Positions 29,182 to 38,362 of a DNA stretch of 64,000 bases are shown here, piece by piece. Location of the stretch: NCBI RefSeq assembly GCF_003570905.1, contig NZ_QXJM01000014.1:45873-109872 (forward strand), given 5' to 3'. Under the pieces are notes generated by a model. The model was given only the letters and a program-made list of their open reading frames with translations, did no database searches and had not been told where the DNA came from. Both the position numbers and the translations under genes were made by a program. Within the stretch, counting starts at the first letter, position 1, and each line of letters opens with the position of its first letter. The stretch comes from Cohnella faecalis. Its GTDB lineage: Bacteria; Bacillota; Bacilli; Paenibacillales; Paenibacillaceae.

Positions 29182-31317
29182 CTAAACCGCTCCTTCTTCG
29201 GCATGCCGGAGAGGCAACAGCATATAAAACGTGCTTCCCTCTCCGTGCCGGCTCTCTACGCCGATGACGCCGCCGTGCTGCTCTACGATCTGTTTGGCAA
29301 TGGCAAGGCCTAGACCCGCTCCATCTTCACGTTTTCCCGCGGACGGGCTTCCTCTGTAAAAACGGTCGAACACAAAGGGCAGGTCGTTGACTGCTATTCC
29401 AGGCCCCGTATCAGCGACAGAGAGACGGATGGCAGGTGCTTGCGTGACTGGCATAGCGCCTGGTTTGAGGCTTGTCCGGATCGTGCCGCCAGGCAACGTA
29501 AATTTCTCGGCGTTAGTTACGAAAATGGCGATAACTTGTTCCAACCGAACCGGGTCTGCAGCGATCACAGCCTCAACGTCGACTTCGCCTAACTCAAGCT
29601 CGTACCGCAGCCCGCTCTTCTTAAACTGGACGGTATACCCCTCTGCCAGCCCGCGGAAAAAAGGAACAATCCGGATGTCGCCAAAGCGGAACTGTAATTG
29701 TCCCGCTTCCAGCTTGGAGAGCTCGAATAGATCCTGAATGATGCGGTCGAGAATCTTCGTTTTGTTGTAGATCAGTTGCAGCGACTCTCGGTCGTCTGCG
29801 GGAAGCACGCCGTCGATCATCAGTTTGACATATCCTTGTATGGACGTAAGCGGCGTTCCCAGCTCGTGAGATATGGCTGTCAATAGCTGTTTGCGTGACT
29901 GTTCGAGGCCGGTAAGCTCCATATTGATTCGTTCGAGGCGGTCATGGCTTGCTCTCAACTCAGCCGTTCGATCCCGAACTTTGTCCTCCAGTTCCTCGTT
30001 TACTTGAACGAGTTCATGCGCCAGTTGCTCGGACCGTCCAAATTCTCTTGATAATCGGCCTGCCAGATTGAGTGACTGGGTGAACATGAAACCGAGGAGA
30101 CCGTAAGGAATAAAGTTCCCGCTTGGAATCAGGTGGTTGTAGTAGAGAACGTCGCCTCCCACCGTCAGGCCGAAGAAACCGGAGCCTATCCCATTCAGAA
30201 GCGAGCCATCCCGGCGACGGATTGCCGCCAGCACGTACACGACGAGCACGTAGAGCACCGTCGGCAGCGCAACCGTCAGCTGATAGGGCAGCATGAACTG
30301 CGTAAAAATCGAAGGCGGCGCAACTGTGACAAGCAGGCCGAATCCTGCGCAAGCAATCAACGAAATCCACCGTACCGCAGGGGAGCATTCTCTTGGATAC
30401 TGCGAATGAATATAGCGGATAAGTAAATGAAAGGCGATAATAGCCGTCATATATTCGATTCGAACCGCCGTCTGCCATGTCATATCAGGCAACAGGTATG
30501 GCAGCAGCGTTTGGCCTAATACGGTCATTCGCAAGCCGACCGCCAGGCAGATGGCGCCAAAGTAAAGCGGCGACGGATCTTTTTTGCGAAACCGGTACAG
30601 CCCGATATGATAGAGTCCCATGATGACCAAACAACCCAAGATGCAGGCTTCTTCCAAAATGCTTTTAGTACGCAGGTAGGAAATTTGCTCTTCATTGCCA
30701 AGCCGCAAGGCTTCCCACAGTCCGCCTTTGCGCTGTACGAAATTGGACACCTGGATGACGAACTGCAGCTCTCTGCCCTTCGGTACGAATCGGATGACGT
30801 CCGGAACGTTACGAGCGGTCATCTCCTCTTTGGAACGGCCAACCTTGCCGCTTGCGGCGGCTAAGTCTTCGTTTATCCAAAGCTTGTATGCCGTGGCGAC
30901 GCTAGGCATGTACAGCGCCAAGGTTCGACCAGCATCCGCCTTGTCGAGCTTGACCGTCAGCCGGTAAGTCGCGTATCCCCGATTCTTCAACGCCTTTCCG
31001 TCCTCCCGGTAAGCGCTCCAAATACTTGGTACCCGCTCGAATTTCATCCCGACTGCCCTGCTCTCGTATACCGGCAGATCGTCGGGCTCCAGAAGCCGGG
31101 TCCAATAAAATTCCCATTCACCGTTCAGCAACACGGTGCCGTCTCCGGCTAACGAATGGCCTGTAAGGTCCAGGATTCCTTCTGTCGCCTCGGGTATTTG
31201 ACCGTCGGCATTGCGCTCTCCGCCCGCGTTCGCCATTGCCGTCTCAACGGCTGACGACACAACAGCCGTCGTAAGCAGCACCGCAAGCAAACAGAAGCGC
31301 ATCCATCTTCTAGTCAT
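29182..31317 (-). CDS. Sensor histidine kinase with 7TMR-DISM-like sensor
   Basis: About 711 residues. A signal or first membrane segment (residues 4-28) leads into an extracellular beta-sandwich region with a sugar-binding-like fold (LLNGEWEFYWTRLLEPDD, RGYATYRLTVKL, YKLWINEDL). Seven membrane helices follow (about 230-430), then a coiled coil, HisKA (TAISHELGTPLTSIQGY) and HATPase_c (TNAEKFT, DTGPGI, GAGLGLAIAKQIV). This is the 7TMR-DISM architecture, with ligand binding in the extracellular domain; the ligand is unknown. The start is uncertain: ATG 31317 or 31338, neither with a strong ribosome site. It pairs with the regulator at 28491. Confidence 0.9.
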   Translation of the reverse strand: MTRRWMRFCLLAVLLTTAVVSSAVETAMANAGGERNADGQIPEATEGILDLTGHSLAGDGTVLLNGEWEFYWTRLLEPDDLPVYESRAVGMKFERVPSIWSAYREDGKALKNRGYATYRLTVKLDKADAGRTLALYMPSVATAYKLWINEDLAAASGKVGRSKEEMTARNVPDVIRFVPKGRELQFVIQVSNFVQRKGGLWEALRLGNEEQISYLRTKSILEEACILGCLVIMGLYHIGLYRFRKKDPSPLYFGAICLAVGLRMTVLGQTLLPYLLPDMTWQTAVRIEYMTAIIAFHLLIRYIHSQYPRECSPAVRWISLIACAGFGLLVTVAPPSIFTQFMLPYQLTVALPTVLYVLVVYVLAAIRRRDGSLLNGIGSGFFGLTVGGDVLYYNHLIPSGNFIPYGLLGFMFTQSLNLAGRLSREFGRSEQLAHELVQVNEELEDKVRDRTAELRASHDRLERINMELTGLEQSRKQLLTAISHELGTPLTSIQGYVKLMIDGVLPADDRESLQLIYNKTKILDRIIQDLFELSKLEAGQLQFRFGDIRIVPFFRGLAEGYTVQFKKSGLRYELELGEVDVEAVIAADPVRLEQVIAIFVTNAEKFTLPGGTIRTSLKPGAMPVTQAPAIRLSVADTGPGIAVNDLPFVFDRFYRGSPSAGKREDGAGLGLAIAKQIVEQHGGVIGVESRHGEGSTFYMLLPLRHAEEGAV

Positions 31318-31516
31318 GTCGCCAGCCGCACATCCCATGTGTTTTGTCTGCTTTTATTATTATAGAATATACAATATTAGCCGGAAATGCATTTAATCGA
31401 ATTATATCACCTATGGTCGTGTTCAAAATGAAGGAATAAGCAATAAAAAAAGGCCCTCCCGAAGATAAAACGGGATGCGCCAATTTGTTGTTACGCATGA
31501 TCAAACGATCGTGACA

Positions 31517-31552
31517 ACAAGCTGGCCCCGGTTCGCACCGAGGCCAGCTTGT
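31517..31552 (-). terminator. Hairpin downstream of the FMN reductase gene
   Basis: ACAAGCTGGCC (31517-31527) pairs with GGCCAGCTTGT (31542-31552), with further inner pairing. It follows the stop of the FMN reductase gene on the minus strand. The run after it is only TTGTTGTC, so termination is likely but not classical. Confidence 0.6.
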
Positions 31553-31587
31553 GTTGGATAGGCTTTCTCTTGTTTGCTCTTAACGGC

Positions 31588-32136
31588 TTAACGCAACGTC
31601 TTCAGCGCGCCGCTCCAAGCGACAACTTGATCGAGCATTGCGTTCACGTTGGTCAGATGAAGCTCTGACGGCTTGAACGTAGAGTAATTCTCGAAATCGG
31701 TGAACAACGACAGCGTCGGATGTACGCGCACGTCCGCGATTAGCAATTCGCCCAGAATGCCGCGCAGATGCTCTGCCGCACGAGCGCCGCCCGTTGAGCC
31801 GTAGCTTACGATACCCGCGGCTTTGTTGTTCCAAGCGTCGCGTGCGGAATCCAGAGCATTCTTCAGTGCGCCTGTAATGCTATGGTTGTATTCCGCGACG
31901 ATGAAAACGAAGCCGTCCAAGCTGCCGATTTTTTCGTTCCACGAAGCGAGCGCAGGCTCTTGTCCCGTTCCTTCGCCGAGAAATGGCAATTTAAATTCCG
32001 CGATATCGACGATTTCATATTCGGCGTCTCCGCGCTGATCAGCGATTTGTTTCACCCATTGGCCGACTTGCGGACTAACGCGTCCTTGGCGAGTGCTTCC
32101 GAGAACGATCCCGATTTTCAATTTTTCGTTTCCCAT
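31588..32136 (-). CDS. NADPH-dependent FMN reductase family protein
   Basis: 182 residues of the flavodoxin-like FMN_red family. There is a phosphate-binding loop GSTRQGRVSP, a central VFIVAEYNHSITGALKNALD flavin segment, and SYGSTGGARAAEHL. Such proteins reduce FMN, azo compounds or quinones with NAD(P)H. The substrate here is not defined. AGGAGG lies 8 bases before the ATG. It is flanked by terminators on both sides, so it is probably monocistronic. Confidence 0.9.
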   Translation of the reverse strand: MGNEKLKIGIVLGSTRQGRVSPQVGQWVKQIADQRGDAEYEIVDIAEFKLPFLGEGTGQEPALASWNEKIGSLDGFVFIVAEYNHSITGALKNALDSARDAWNNKAAGIVSYGSTGGARAAEHLRGILGELLIADVRVHPTLSLFTDFENYSTFKPSELHLTNVNAMLDQVVAWSGALKTLR

Positions 32137-32278
32137 TATCCATTCCTCCTAATCCTAATTAAGCAAATAATATTTTTTTCATTACTTTATAAAGTATAGC
32201 TTATGTCGGATGCGATGTAAAGTTACCGCGCTTTAGACGCTGCAGTTCGATTTCGCCCAATCCGAAAGTAAATGTTAA

Positions 32279-32306
32279 AGTAGACCCGGCCGAAGCCGGG
32301 TCTACT
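32279..32306 (-). terminator. Rho-independent terminator after the AHSA1-family gene
   Basis: AGTAGACCCGGC (32279-32290) and GCCGGGTCTACT (32295-32306) form a 12-bp perfect stem with a four-base loop. It lies downstream of the gene at 32351-32785 (minus strand) and is followed there by a TTTAACATTTACTTT run. Confidence 0.85.
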
Positions 32307-32350
32307 CGCTGTGTTTTGGTGCATGAAGGTCAGTCATAATTTGTTGTTAT

Positions 32351-32785
32351 CTAATCTTCTTTGCAGGCTTCACTGTATTTTTTGAAATTGTCCATAAACG
32401 CCTGCCAGCCTGCTTTTTGCATTTCAATGGGATTGGCAGTTTCCGCTTCAAAAGCTTCAATTATTTTAGTGTCGTTTTCTTGGCTAATAAAAGTAATCGC
32501 CACTTTTCTTCCATCGTCCAATGTGTAAGAAATAAACTCGTTTATTCTCACTTCATCATAAACGCCGCCAAAATCAAAGCCAAAACTGCCGTCTTTAGCT
32601 TCCATTCTAGTAATAAACTTCCCGCCAGCCCTTACGTCGTTTTCGGCATTTGGCGCATGCCAGTCTTCGGAAGCAAAACTCCATTTTGTTATATGCTCTG
32701 GCTGCGTCCAATAGCGCCACACTTCTCCAACCGGCTTTTGAACGGTCGTTTCCACCGTTATTGTTTCATTTTTACCCGTTTCCAT
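32351..32785 (-). CDS. SRPBCC / AHSA1-family protein
   Basis: 144 residues with the AHSA1 pattern: ETTVQKPVGEVWRYWTQPEH, then KFITRMEAKDGSFGFDFGG, the YTLDDGRKVAITF strand and a C-terminal helix ending in MDNFKKYSEACKED. No catalytic motif is known for this family. GAGGTGG lies 9 bases before the ATG. The surrounding DNA is clearly more AT-rich than the lipid operon. It is the second AHSA1 protein in the window but is not close in sequence to the one at 1353. Confidence 0.88.
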   Translation of the reverse strand: METGKNETITVETTVQKPVGEVWRYWTQPEHITKWSFASEDWHAPNAENDVRAGGKFITRMEAKDGSFGFDFGGVYDEVRINEFISYTLDDGRKVAITFISQENDTKIIEAFEAETANPIEMQKAGWQAFMDNFKKYSEACKED

Positions 32786-33243
32786 TTTAATTATCCACCT
32801 CAGAAAAATAATATAGCTTACTGGTCAGCATTTTATTCGAATTTCTTAAAGTGGAACGGCCCCCTCTCCATTCTTAATAGATCGAACACTTTTAATATAC
32901 ACAAATCGGAATATTCCTGTAAAGGAATATTTATTTTTGAGCCTGCAATTGACGCGCGCAACGGAGTACTTTTCCACACTTCTCCAATTGAGAACAAGAC
33001 AAAGACGAGATCGAAGGTGTCTCGCTATGCCTTTTTCTTATTGCGGAACCAAACAGCGCTGCTTCTCGGGTGATTCCGCGTATTCCTTCAGCGGCTTTGA
33101 CATGCGCTTATTTAAACCACAAATAAGCCGATCCCCTATACCCGAATTGGCTTATTTGTGCATCGTATTGATTATCAAGGAATGCCTCCAGTTAAGTATT
33201 CGCACCCACTCTGGCACTCCATCGATCATCGACAACGTTTCCT
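32786..33243. other. AT-rich gap without a recognisable gene
   Basis: No convincing gene was found in these 458 bases. They contain two hairpins. AATATTCCT (32910-32918) pairs with AGGAATATT (32923-32931) and is followed on the plus strand by a short T run. The second is the longer stem at 33120-33158. Open frames here lack ribosome sites and recognisable domains. Confidence 0.5.
33120..33158 (-). terminator. Hairpin downstream of the LLM oxidoreductase gene
   Basis: CAAATAAGCC (33120-33129) pairs with GGCTTATTTG (33149-33158). It lies about 85 bases after the LLM gene stop on the minus strand. No strong U-run follows, so the assignment as terminator is tentative. Confidence 0.4.
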
Positions 33244-34245
33244 TCAGCCATTGGCATAGGGTAGGACATATTGCCCGATTCTTTCGATCTCGCGGTCATT
33301 CCTAGATCCAGATACGATGAAATAATCCGTTCCGGCCTCTTCGTATCTCTTCAGCGCGGTTATTACATCCAGGTAGCTGCCTACAATCGAAAGAGATACG
33401 GAATCACTGATTTGACTTAGCCCGGCCCACAGATGCTGATCAACTTTGTAATCGTCCTGAATGAAATATTTGCCATGGTTTCTAACGCCTATCGAGTCTG
33501 CTTGATGAACATACGCCTTGTTAAGCCTTCGTTGAATATAGGTAGAGTCGGCAACCATTTTTTCTGCACAAGCCCAGGCCTCGCTCGCCGTCCGCCTGGC
33601 GATGATATCGATAAATATTCCGCACTTAACCTGCCTGGAGCACGAGTCTCCCATCGCTTTGACTTTGGCGAATTTGTTCCGGATAGTATTAACGTCATCA
33701 GCGTACACGACATACCGATCGCCAACAAACGCAGCTACCGTCTCGGCGTCCTGCGAGCTTCCAGCCACAAAAATATTGCCGCTGTCTTCCGCTTCAAAGG
33801 GAGGGGTAACATCGGCATGATTAATTTGAAAAAAATCGCCGTTAAAGGATGTTTTGCCCTTTTTCAATAACTGTAAAATTTCGACAAATTCATAGGTTTT
33901 CTTATAGCGGTCGGAATGGTTTAGCGGTTTTCCGTGTTTGGCTAGTTCAGGGAGATAACTTCCGGTGACGATATTGAGGTCTGCCCGGCATCCCGTAATC
34001 GTCTTCAACGAATTCCAAGCCTTTGCGGTTACGGTGGGAAGTGTGTAATTTGTATTTTGGGCTATCAGTAGGCGTATTTCCTTTGTCCGCTGCCCGATCG
34101 CCGTGGACAAGACCCAAGGATCCATCCCTTTGGGCAAGCTGGAAACCAAAACCGCTCCGTACCGATGGCTTTCAGCCGCGCATGCCTGCTCGATACTTGC
34201 GGCGAATGAATTCGGATCTACCGGTAAAGTCCAACAAAATTCCAT
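33244..34245 (-). CDS. LLM-class flavin-dependent monooxygenase-like protein
   Basis: About 333 residues of the bacterial luciferase-like TIM barrel: MEFCWTLPVDPNSFAA at the start, then RTKEIRLLIAQNTNYTLPTV, NIVTGSYLPEL, KPLNHSDRYKKTYEFVEIL and IFVAGSSQDAETVA. The pattern resembles alkanesulfonate-type (SsuD) FMNH2-dependent monooxygenases. The second in-frame ATG (34245) is chosen because GAGGG lies 9 bases upstream; ATG 34254 directly abuts that site. It is translationally coupled to the carrier-ligase-like fragment upstream. The substrate is unknown. Confidence 0.85.
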   Translation of the reverse strand: MEFCWTLPVDPNSFAASIEQACAAESHRYGAVLVSSLPKGMDPWVLSTAIGQRTKEIRLLIAQNTNYTLPTVTAKAWNSLKTITGCRADLNIVTGSYLPELAKHGKPLNHSDRYKKTYEFVEILQLLKKGKTSFNGDFFQINHADVTPPFEAEDSGNIFVAGSSQDAETVAAFVGDRYVVYADDVNTIRNKFAKVKAMGDSCSRQVKCGIFIDIIARRTASEAWACAEKMVADSTYIQRRLNKAYVHQADSIGVRNHGKYFIQDDYKVDQHLWAGLSQISDSVSLSIVGSYLDVITALKRYEEAGTDYFIVSGSRNDREIERIGQYVLPYANG

Positions 34246-34250
34246 TAAGC

Positions 34251-34502
34251 TCATCCCTCGGGAAAAAATAATTGTTTAAGGCCCGGAGGCCACTCCTCCA
34301 AATCGGTACCGTGTTTCAACAAAAGAGCATAGGCCCACCTGTCAATCCCAAAGGCGACGCATCCCGAATTCAGGATCGTTCCCTCCTCGTTGCGAATTTC
34401 GAACGATTCGCACAGTGTGTTCCCCATATGATTAAATGAAGCGATGTAGAAGATCTGGTTCTCTATTTCGGCAATAAGTTCATATTTCATATTGGCCATC
34501 AA
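34251..34502 (-). CDS. Fragment like the C-terminus of an amino-acid:carrier-protein ligase
   Basis: 83 residues, or about 107 if the open frame is followed upstream to 34574. NHMGNTLCESFEIRNEEG and NSGCVAFGIDRWAYALLLKH, then WPPGLKQLF, resemble the class II synthetase motif 3 end of stand-alone SerRS-like enzymes that load an amino acid onto a carrier protein. Those enzymes are about 300 residues, so most of the catalytic core is absent. Upstream DNA is AT-rich with no continuation seen. It could be a truncated remnant or a gene shortened by assembly errors. It overlaps the LLM gene. Confidence 0.5.
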   Translation of the reverse strand: MMANMKYELIAEIENQIFYIASFNHMGNTLCESFEIRNEEGTILNSGCVAFGIDRWAYALLLKHGTDLEEWPPGLKQLFFPEG

Positions 34503-34677
34503 TTGGTGTTGACTTTTATGCGCGTCCTTAGGAGAATACCATACTCCGAAAAGACGTCGTTCATTAATATAAAATTACATATTTATACATTATCATGCTT
34601 TTTTCTAGTTGTAAAGTTTTCCATATCAGGACCCCTTCCTCGTCCGGCGCCAGTGAAATGAGCGTCCATACCAATCT

Positions 34678-35778
34678 TTAATTTAACAATCCATGATTCT
34701 CAATCTTGATTTCGATATGGGGAACCATTTTGATTTGCGGATATTCTTTGCCCCAATCAAGCTTACGCCAAAGCCGATTGTGCGTCGCTTTAATTCTTTG
34801 GCCAATGCCTAATCCGTCGCACTTCGCTTGCTGCAGCTGGCTAATCGTTTCTTCCGCGCGTTTCGTCAGTATGTCTTCCAGCTTTCTTTCAAGCAGATTA
34901 ATTTCCGACTTATCGATCCGAATGCCGGATGGATTATCGATCAGCTCGCCATTTATTTTCACGTAAATGTCCGCTTTGATACGCCCTTCCGTATTCAACT
35001 TGTACCGATGACTTGCCGTATCGAACGTTAATGTCACATATGTGTTCTTCGGTCCGATTTTTTCCGTCATTGTCCCGTATGTTTTTTTGTTCGTTAACAA
35101 CACGTACGTTCTAGCATGAATATCGTCTAATTTCCCAGTCATTTTCGCTTCGTGAAATAACGCGACGCCGTTAATCTTCGCCCGGTTTTTCACGTTGGCC
35201 TCGATAAGAAACGGCAGTACGTTATCGATACCTGCGGTAAACATGATCGGCGTAATCAAATAGGGCGATTCCTTCGGAATCAGCCCTTCCTCTTCCCCGC
35301 TAACGAGCAAGTCATACAAGTATTCGCTGATCAGAGACCGATCCTCGACTTCGAGTTGAACGATTTTCTGCGCGGACGGATCGGTAACGGCTATGTAGAC
35401 ATTAATCGGATAGTGCGCTTCGCGATAAAAGAAATCCAATCCCTCGTATAAATTTTTCTCGGCGAGCTTCCGATTGACAAGCAAAATACGGGTTTCCCGG
35501 AGATCCATATGCTGGGAGACAACCTCTTGCAAATTCATGCTGGCTTCTTGAACGCTATGCCCCTCTCCGCTCACTTTAGGCGTCACGACGGTTCCTTGAG
35601 ATTCGATCGACGCTTTCACAGTCGGAATAGAAACGGTTAAACGAATCGATTCGTCGTCAATCAGATCGACGCCTGCCGTATGAACCATCCGAATGTTCTT
35701 CAGTTCCCGCTGATCCCAACAGCCGCCAAGGCAAAGGCAGATCGCAATCAGTAAAGCTGCAGCAACGAATCTGGTCAT
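34678..35778 (-). CDS. Spore germination lipoprotein GerAC (operon 1)
   Basis: 366 residues of the Ger(x)C family. A lipoprotein signal ends in a lipobox with Cys near 20 (CLCLGGCWDQREL). GIDLIDDE-like strands (AGVDLIDDESIRLTVSIP) and a long C-terminal domain follow (HYPINVYIAVTDPSAQKIV, LLERKLEDILTKRAEETIS). GerC subunits sit on the outer face of the spore inner membrane and are needed for receptor function. It is third in the order GerAA-GerAB-GerAC, transcribed leftward. Confidence 0.94.
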   Translation of the reverse strand: MTRFVAAALLIAICLCLGGCWDQRELKNIRMVHTAGVDLIDDESIRLTVSIPTVKASIESQGTVVTPKVSGEGHSVQEASMNLQEVVSQHMDLRETRILLVNRKLAEKNLYEGLDFFYREAHYPINVYIAVTDPSAQKIVQLEVEDRSLISEYLYDLLVSGEEEGLIPKESPYLITPIMFTAGIDNVLPFLIEANVKNRAKINGVALFHEAKMTGKLDDIHARTYVLLTNKKTYGTMTEKIGPKNTYVTLTFDTASHRYKLNTEGRIKADIYVKINGELIDNPSGIRIDKSEINLLERKLEDILTKRAEETISQLQQAKCDGLGIGQRIKATHNRLWRKLDWGKEYPQIKMVPHIEIKIENHGLLN

Positions 35779-35808
35779 GATTTTCGCGTTCCTTTCGCGC
35801 CGATTGCT

Positions 35809-36879
35809 TTAAGAAGCAATAATGTGCCGGCAATTAATGCGAATGACGCTGCCGTGGCCCCAATAGTTAATGATCTCGTGAAAGCGATCCAATTGATCGG
35901 CGCTGAAGCGCCAAATGCTAGCGATAAACAACAATCCCCCGCAGACGAGGGCAAGCCAAAGAGGCACCTCCTCCTTTTTCTTCAGCATTGCTGCGATGGA
36001 CGAGACGCACAGGATAAAGTAAGAGCAGAACGACGTCATGACGAATAGAATCCATACCGAAATGATGATGAGGTCCATCCGCTCGATAATATCGAACGAA
36101 ACGGCTTTCATCTGGTACAGCAGCGGCTCTCGAATATAGGAGATCATCTCGGAGCCGAATAAGACCAACGATGAAAATACGCTGAACGTATAAAAAAGAA
36201 CGGTCGTGCCGTTGCTCAACAATGCGATTCTAAGCACCTTTCTAGCTCCTAGATGTTTAACGTATTGCGGAATAACAAGCAAAATCTCGATTCCCGCCAG
36301 CGCCCAAAGAACGACGACCGATCCGCGCAACAGCTTCAGCGGGCCCTTATCCAAGAGAGGCAACAGATTGTAAGTATTCCAATCCTTAAACATATATACC
36401 GCAAAAATGACGAACAACGGCGCAAAAAAAGTCGTCAATACGGCAAACCTGGCGTACACGGTAACCGGCTGAATGACTAAATAACTACATAGCGCGATGA
36501 ACAAAAACAGCAACACCCATTTGGGCGTTCTTTCGTATGCCCAAAGGTCCGTCGTATAAATCCAATTGGTTAAAATCACGTAAGCGATGCCGGCGTAGAA
36601 TGCAGCAAGGATTGCCAGCAAACAACGTCCGAAAATACCGCCAAGACGCTGCAGAAGCATCTGAAAAACATTTGAATTCGGCGCTTTGGAAGCCAGCAGC
36701 CAAATCAAATAAACGAAGATCATGTTGGCGAGCCCGCCAATCAGACAGGATATCCACGCACTCGTGCCGGATTTATCGTTGAGATCGCTTGCGATTGAGA
36801 TGACCGCGGAGCCGAATTGCGCCTGCATTAGGATGCAATATAATTGAAACGGACCGACTCGAAGCGCCTGTTTGTTCAT
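35809..36879 (-). CDS. Spore germination permease GerAB (operon 1)
   Basis: 356 residues with about ten transmembrane helices, of the endospore germination permease family (amino-acid/polyamine permease fold). Recognisable parts are FQLYCILMQAQFGSAVIS, IWLLASKAPNSNVFQMLLQR and a middle VVVLWALAGIEILLVIPQYV. GerB subunits bind the germinant. It overlaps the GerAA stop by ATGA and is 30 bases from GerAC, confirming one operon. Confidence 0.94.
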   Translation of the reverse strand: MNKQALRVGPFQLYCILMQAQFGSAVISIASDLNDKSGTSAWISCLIGGLANMIFVYLIWLLASKAPNSNVFQMLLQRLGGIFGRCLLAILAAFYAGIAYVILTNWIYTTDLWAYERTPKWVLLFLFIALCSYLVIQPVTVYARFAVLTTFFAPLFVIFAVYMFKDWNTYNLLPLLDKGPLKLLRGSVVVLWALAGIEILLVIPQYVKHLGARKVLRIALLSNGTTVLFYTFSVFSSLVLFGSEMISYIREPLLYQMKAVSFDIIERMDLIIISVWILFVMTSFCSYFILCVSSIAAMLKKKEEVPLWLALVCGGLLFIASIWRFSADQLDRFHEIINYWGHGSVIRINCRHIIAS

Positions 36880-38201
36880 TTGGCATGGCTCCTAATGGGC
36901 ATGCAGTAAGGAACCCCGAACGGCTCCAAGGTGAAAAAATGGATCAGCAAGCCGATTGTCACAAAGACGATCCCGTAAAAACCTAATATCGAAGCACCGA
37001 TCAACAGCATGATTTGAACGATTAAGACGAAATTTCGCATCTGATAGGCCGGGATCATGAATGATCCGATCATTGACAGCGCAACGATTACGATAAACAC
37101 GTTCGATACGAAGCCGATCTTCACGAGCGATTCACTGATGATGATTCCACCGGCGACGCCTACCAACTGAGCTAATTGCGAAGGCAAACGAACGGTGGCT
37201 TCCGCGATCAATTGGAATATCAGGATCATGATAACCGCTTCGACAACCGGCGGATAAGGGACGTTTTCCATGGAGCTTTTGATATTGATCGTCATCTTGG
37301 CGGGCAGGATTTCGTGGTGAAACATCGTCGTGGCGATATATAGGCTGCATACGTACAAGCTAAGCAGCAATCCGATGGCTATCATGCTATGCAACAACCA
37401 TGCCGTTCCACGGCCGAGCAACAAGGCGTCGACCGAATTCAAGAACGAGTAGAACGACACGGGAACGACGAGGCAAGTGGAGCTTTGGTCGGTTAAGACG
37501 GCGATTCGTCCATGCATTAGAAGGCTCGTCGCTGTGTCTATCCTTTCCGTGCTATAGATCTGCGGGAAAATCGAACGCTTGGCCGTCAATTGCCGTTGAA
37601 GCTTCCCCGGATGGACCTCCATGGACGAATGGAAACGGGAGATGCGATCGATCGTTTCGCTTACGATGGATTTCTCCGCGACGCCCTCGATCCATACGAC
37701 CGCGACTTTATGGGTAGCGTGTTTTCCAATCGCGAAATATCGAACTTTAACGAGGCTAGAGGAAGCTCGGTTACGGATGAGATTCAAATTGACGGATAAT
37801 TGCTCCACGAAGCCCGCGCGTTCGCCTATGATCGATAGCTCGTTGGCCGGCTCTTGAATCGATCGTATGTTCGATTGCTCCGCGTTAAACGCGTAAAGCT
37901 CGTCCGAATCGTCGAATCCGATTAGTCCCTTCCCTTGCAGAAGATAATGGACCGCCTCCTTCGCGTCGCTTACCGTTTCGATGTTCGCAGCCGTCAGCAA
38001 ATAATTGATTTCGAGCTTTGAATACGTATTGGATCTGGCACGAAACCATTGCTTAAAAAGGCTGATTTCCAGCTTCGTCGCATCGCATAGCGTCTCGATA
38101 TAAATCAATTTTGCAGGTTGCCCCTCCAATTCGAAGGGCCTGATCATTAAGTCTTCGGTATGAAATAGCTCGTTCTTGATTTGTTCCAGGCGCTTTTGCA
38201 T
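36876..38201 (-). CDS. Spore germination protein GerAA (operon 1)
   Basis: About 441 residues. A soluble N-terminal part (residues 1-260) holds the GerA features (IWIEGVAEKSIVSETIDRI, STERIDTATSLLMHGRIAVL). Five or so membrane helices follow, with HHEILPAKMTINIKSSMENV, FQLIAEATVRLPSQLAQLVG and a closing TLEPFGVPYCMPI. GerA subunits of this family are proposed to form the ion channel of the receptor complex. The ATG at 38201 has GGAGG 7 bases upstream. It is the first gene of the receptor operon. Confidence 0.94.
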   Translation of the reverse strand: MQKRLEQIKNELFHTEDLMIRPFELEGQPAKLIYIETLCDATKLEISLFKQWFRARSNTYSKLEINYLLTAANIETVSDAKEAVHYLLQGKGLIGFDDSDELYAFNAEQSNIRSIQEPANELSIIGERAGFVEQLSVNLNLIRNRASSSLVKVRYFAIGKHATHKVAVVWIEGVAEKSIVSETIDRISRFHSSMEVHPGKLQRQLTAKRSIFPQIYSTERIDTATSLLMHGRIAVLTDQSSTCLVVPVSFYSFLNSVDALLLGRGTAWLLHSMIAIGLLLSLYVCSLYIATTMFHHEILPAKMTINIKSSMENVPYPPVVEAVIMILIFQLIAEATVRLPSQLAQLVGVAGGIIISESLVKIGFVSNVFIVIVALSMIGSFMIPAYQMRNFVLIVQIMLLIGASILGFYGIVFVTIGLLIHFFTLEPFGVPYCMPIRSHAK

Positions 38202-38305
38202 GGCTGAACCTCCATCCGAGCATTTTTCCAATGATGCCCAGATGTATCCCTTTTATGTCACGAGCGAACCGTAATTTTCTCGATGGCTATCGTTCTCGTT
38301 AGCTG

Positions 38306-38337
38306 AAAAAAAGAAAAACCCGCCAGTTGCGCGGGTT
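38306..38337 (-). terminator. Rho-independent terminator after the transaldolase gene
   Basis: AACCCGC (38317-38323) pairs with GCGGGTT (38331-38337). Read on the minus strand, the stem is followed by TTTTTCTTTTTTT. It ends the zwf-tkt-tal operon. Confidence 0.85.
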
Positions 38338-38362
38338 CGCTCTTGAAAAAACGGTTCTCCAT

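Noticed and set aside
32937..33305. Plus-strand open frames in the AT-rich gap as transposase remnants
   Set aside because: No recognisable transposase motif, terminal inverted repeat or target duplication was found.
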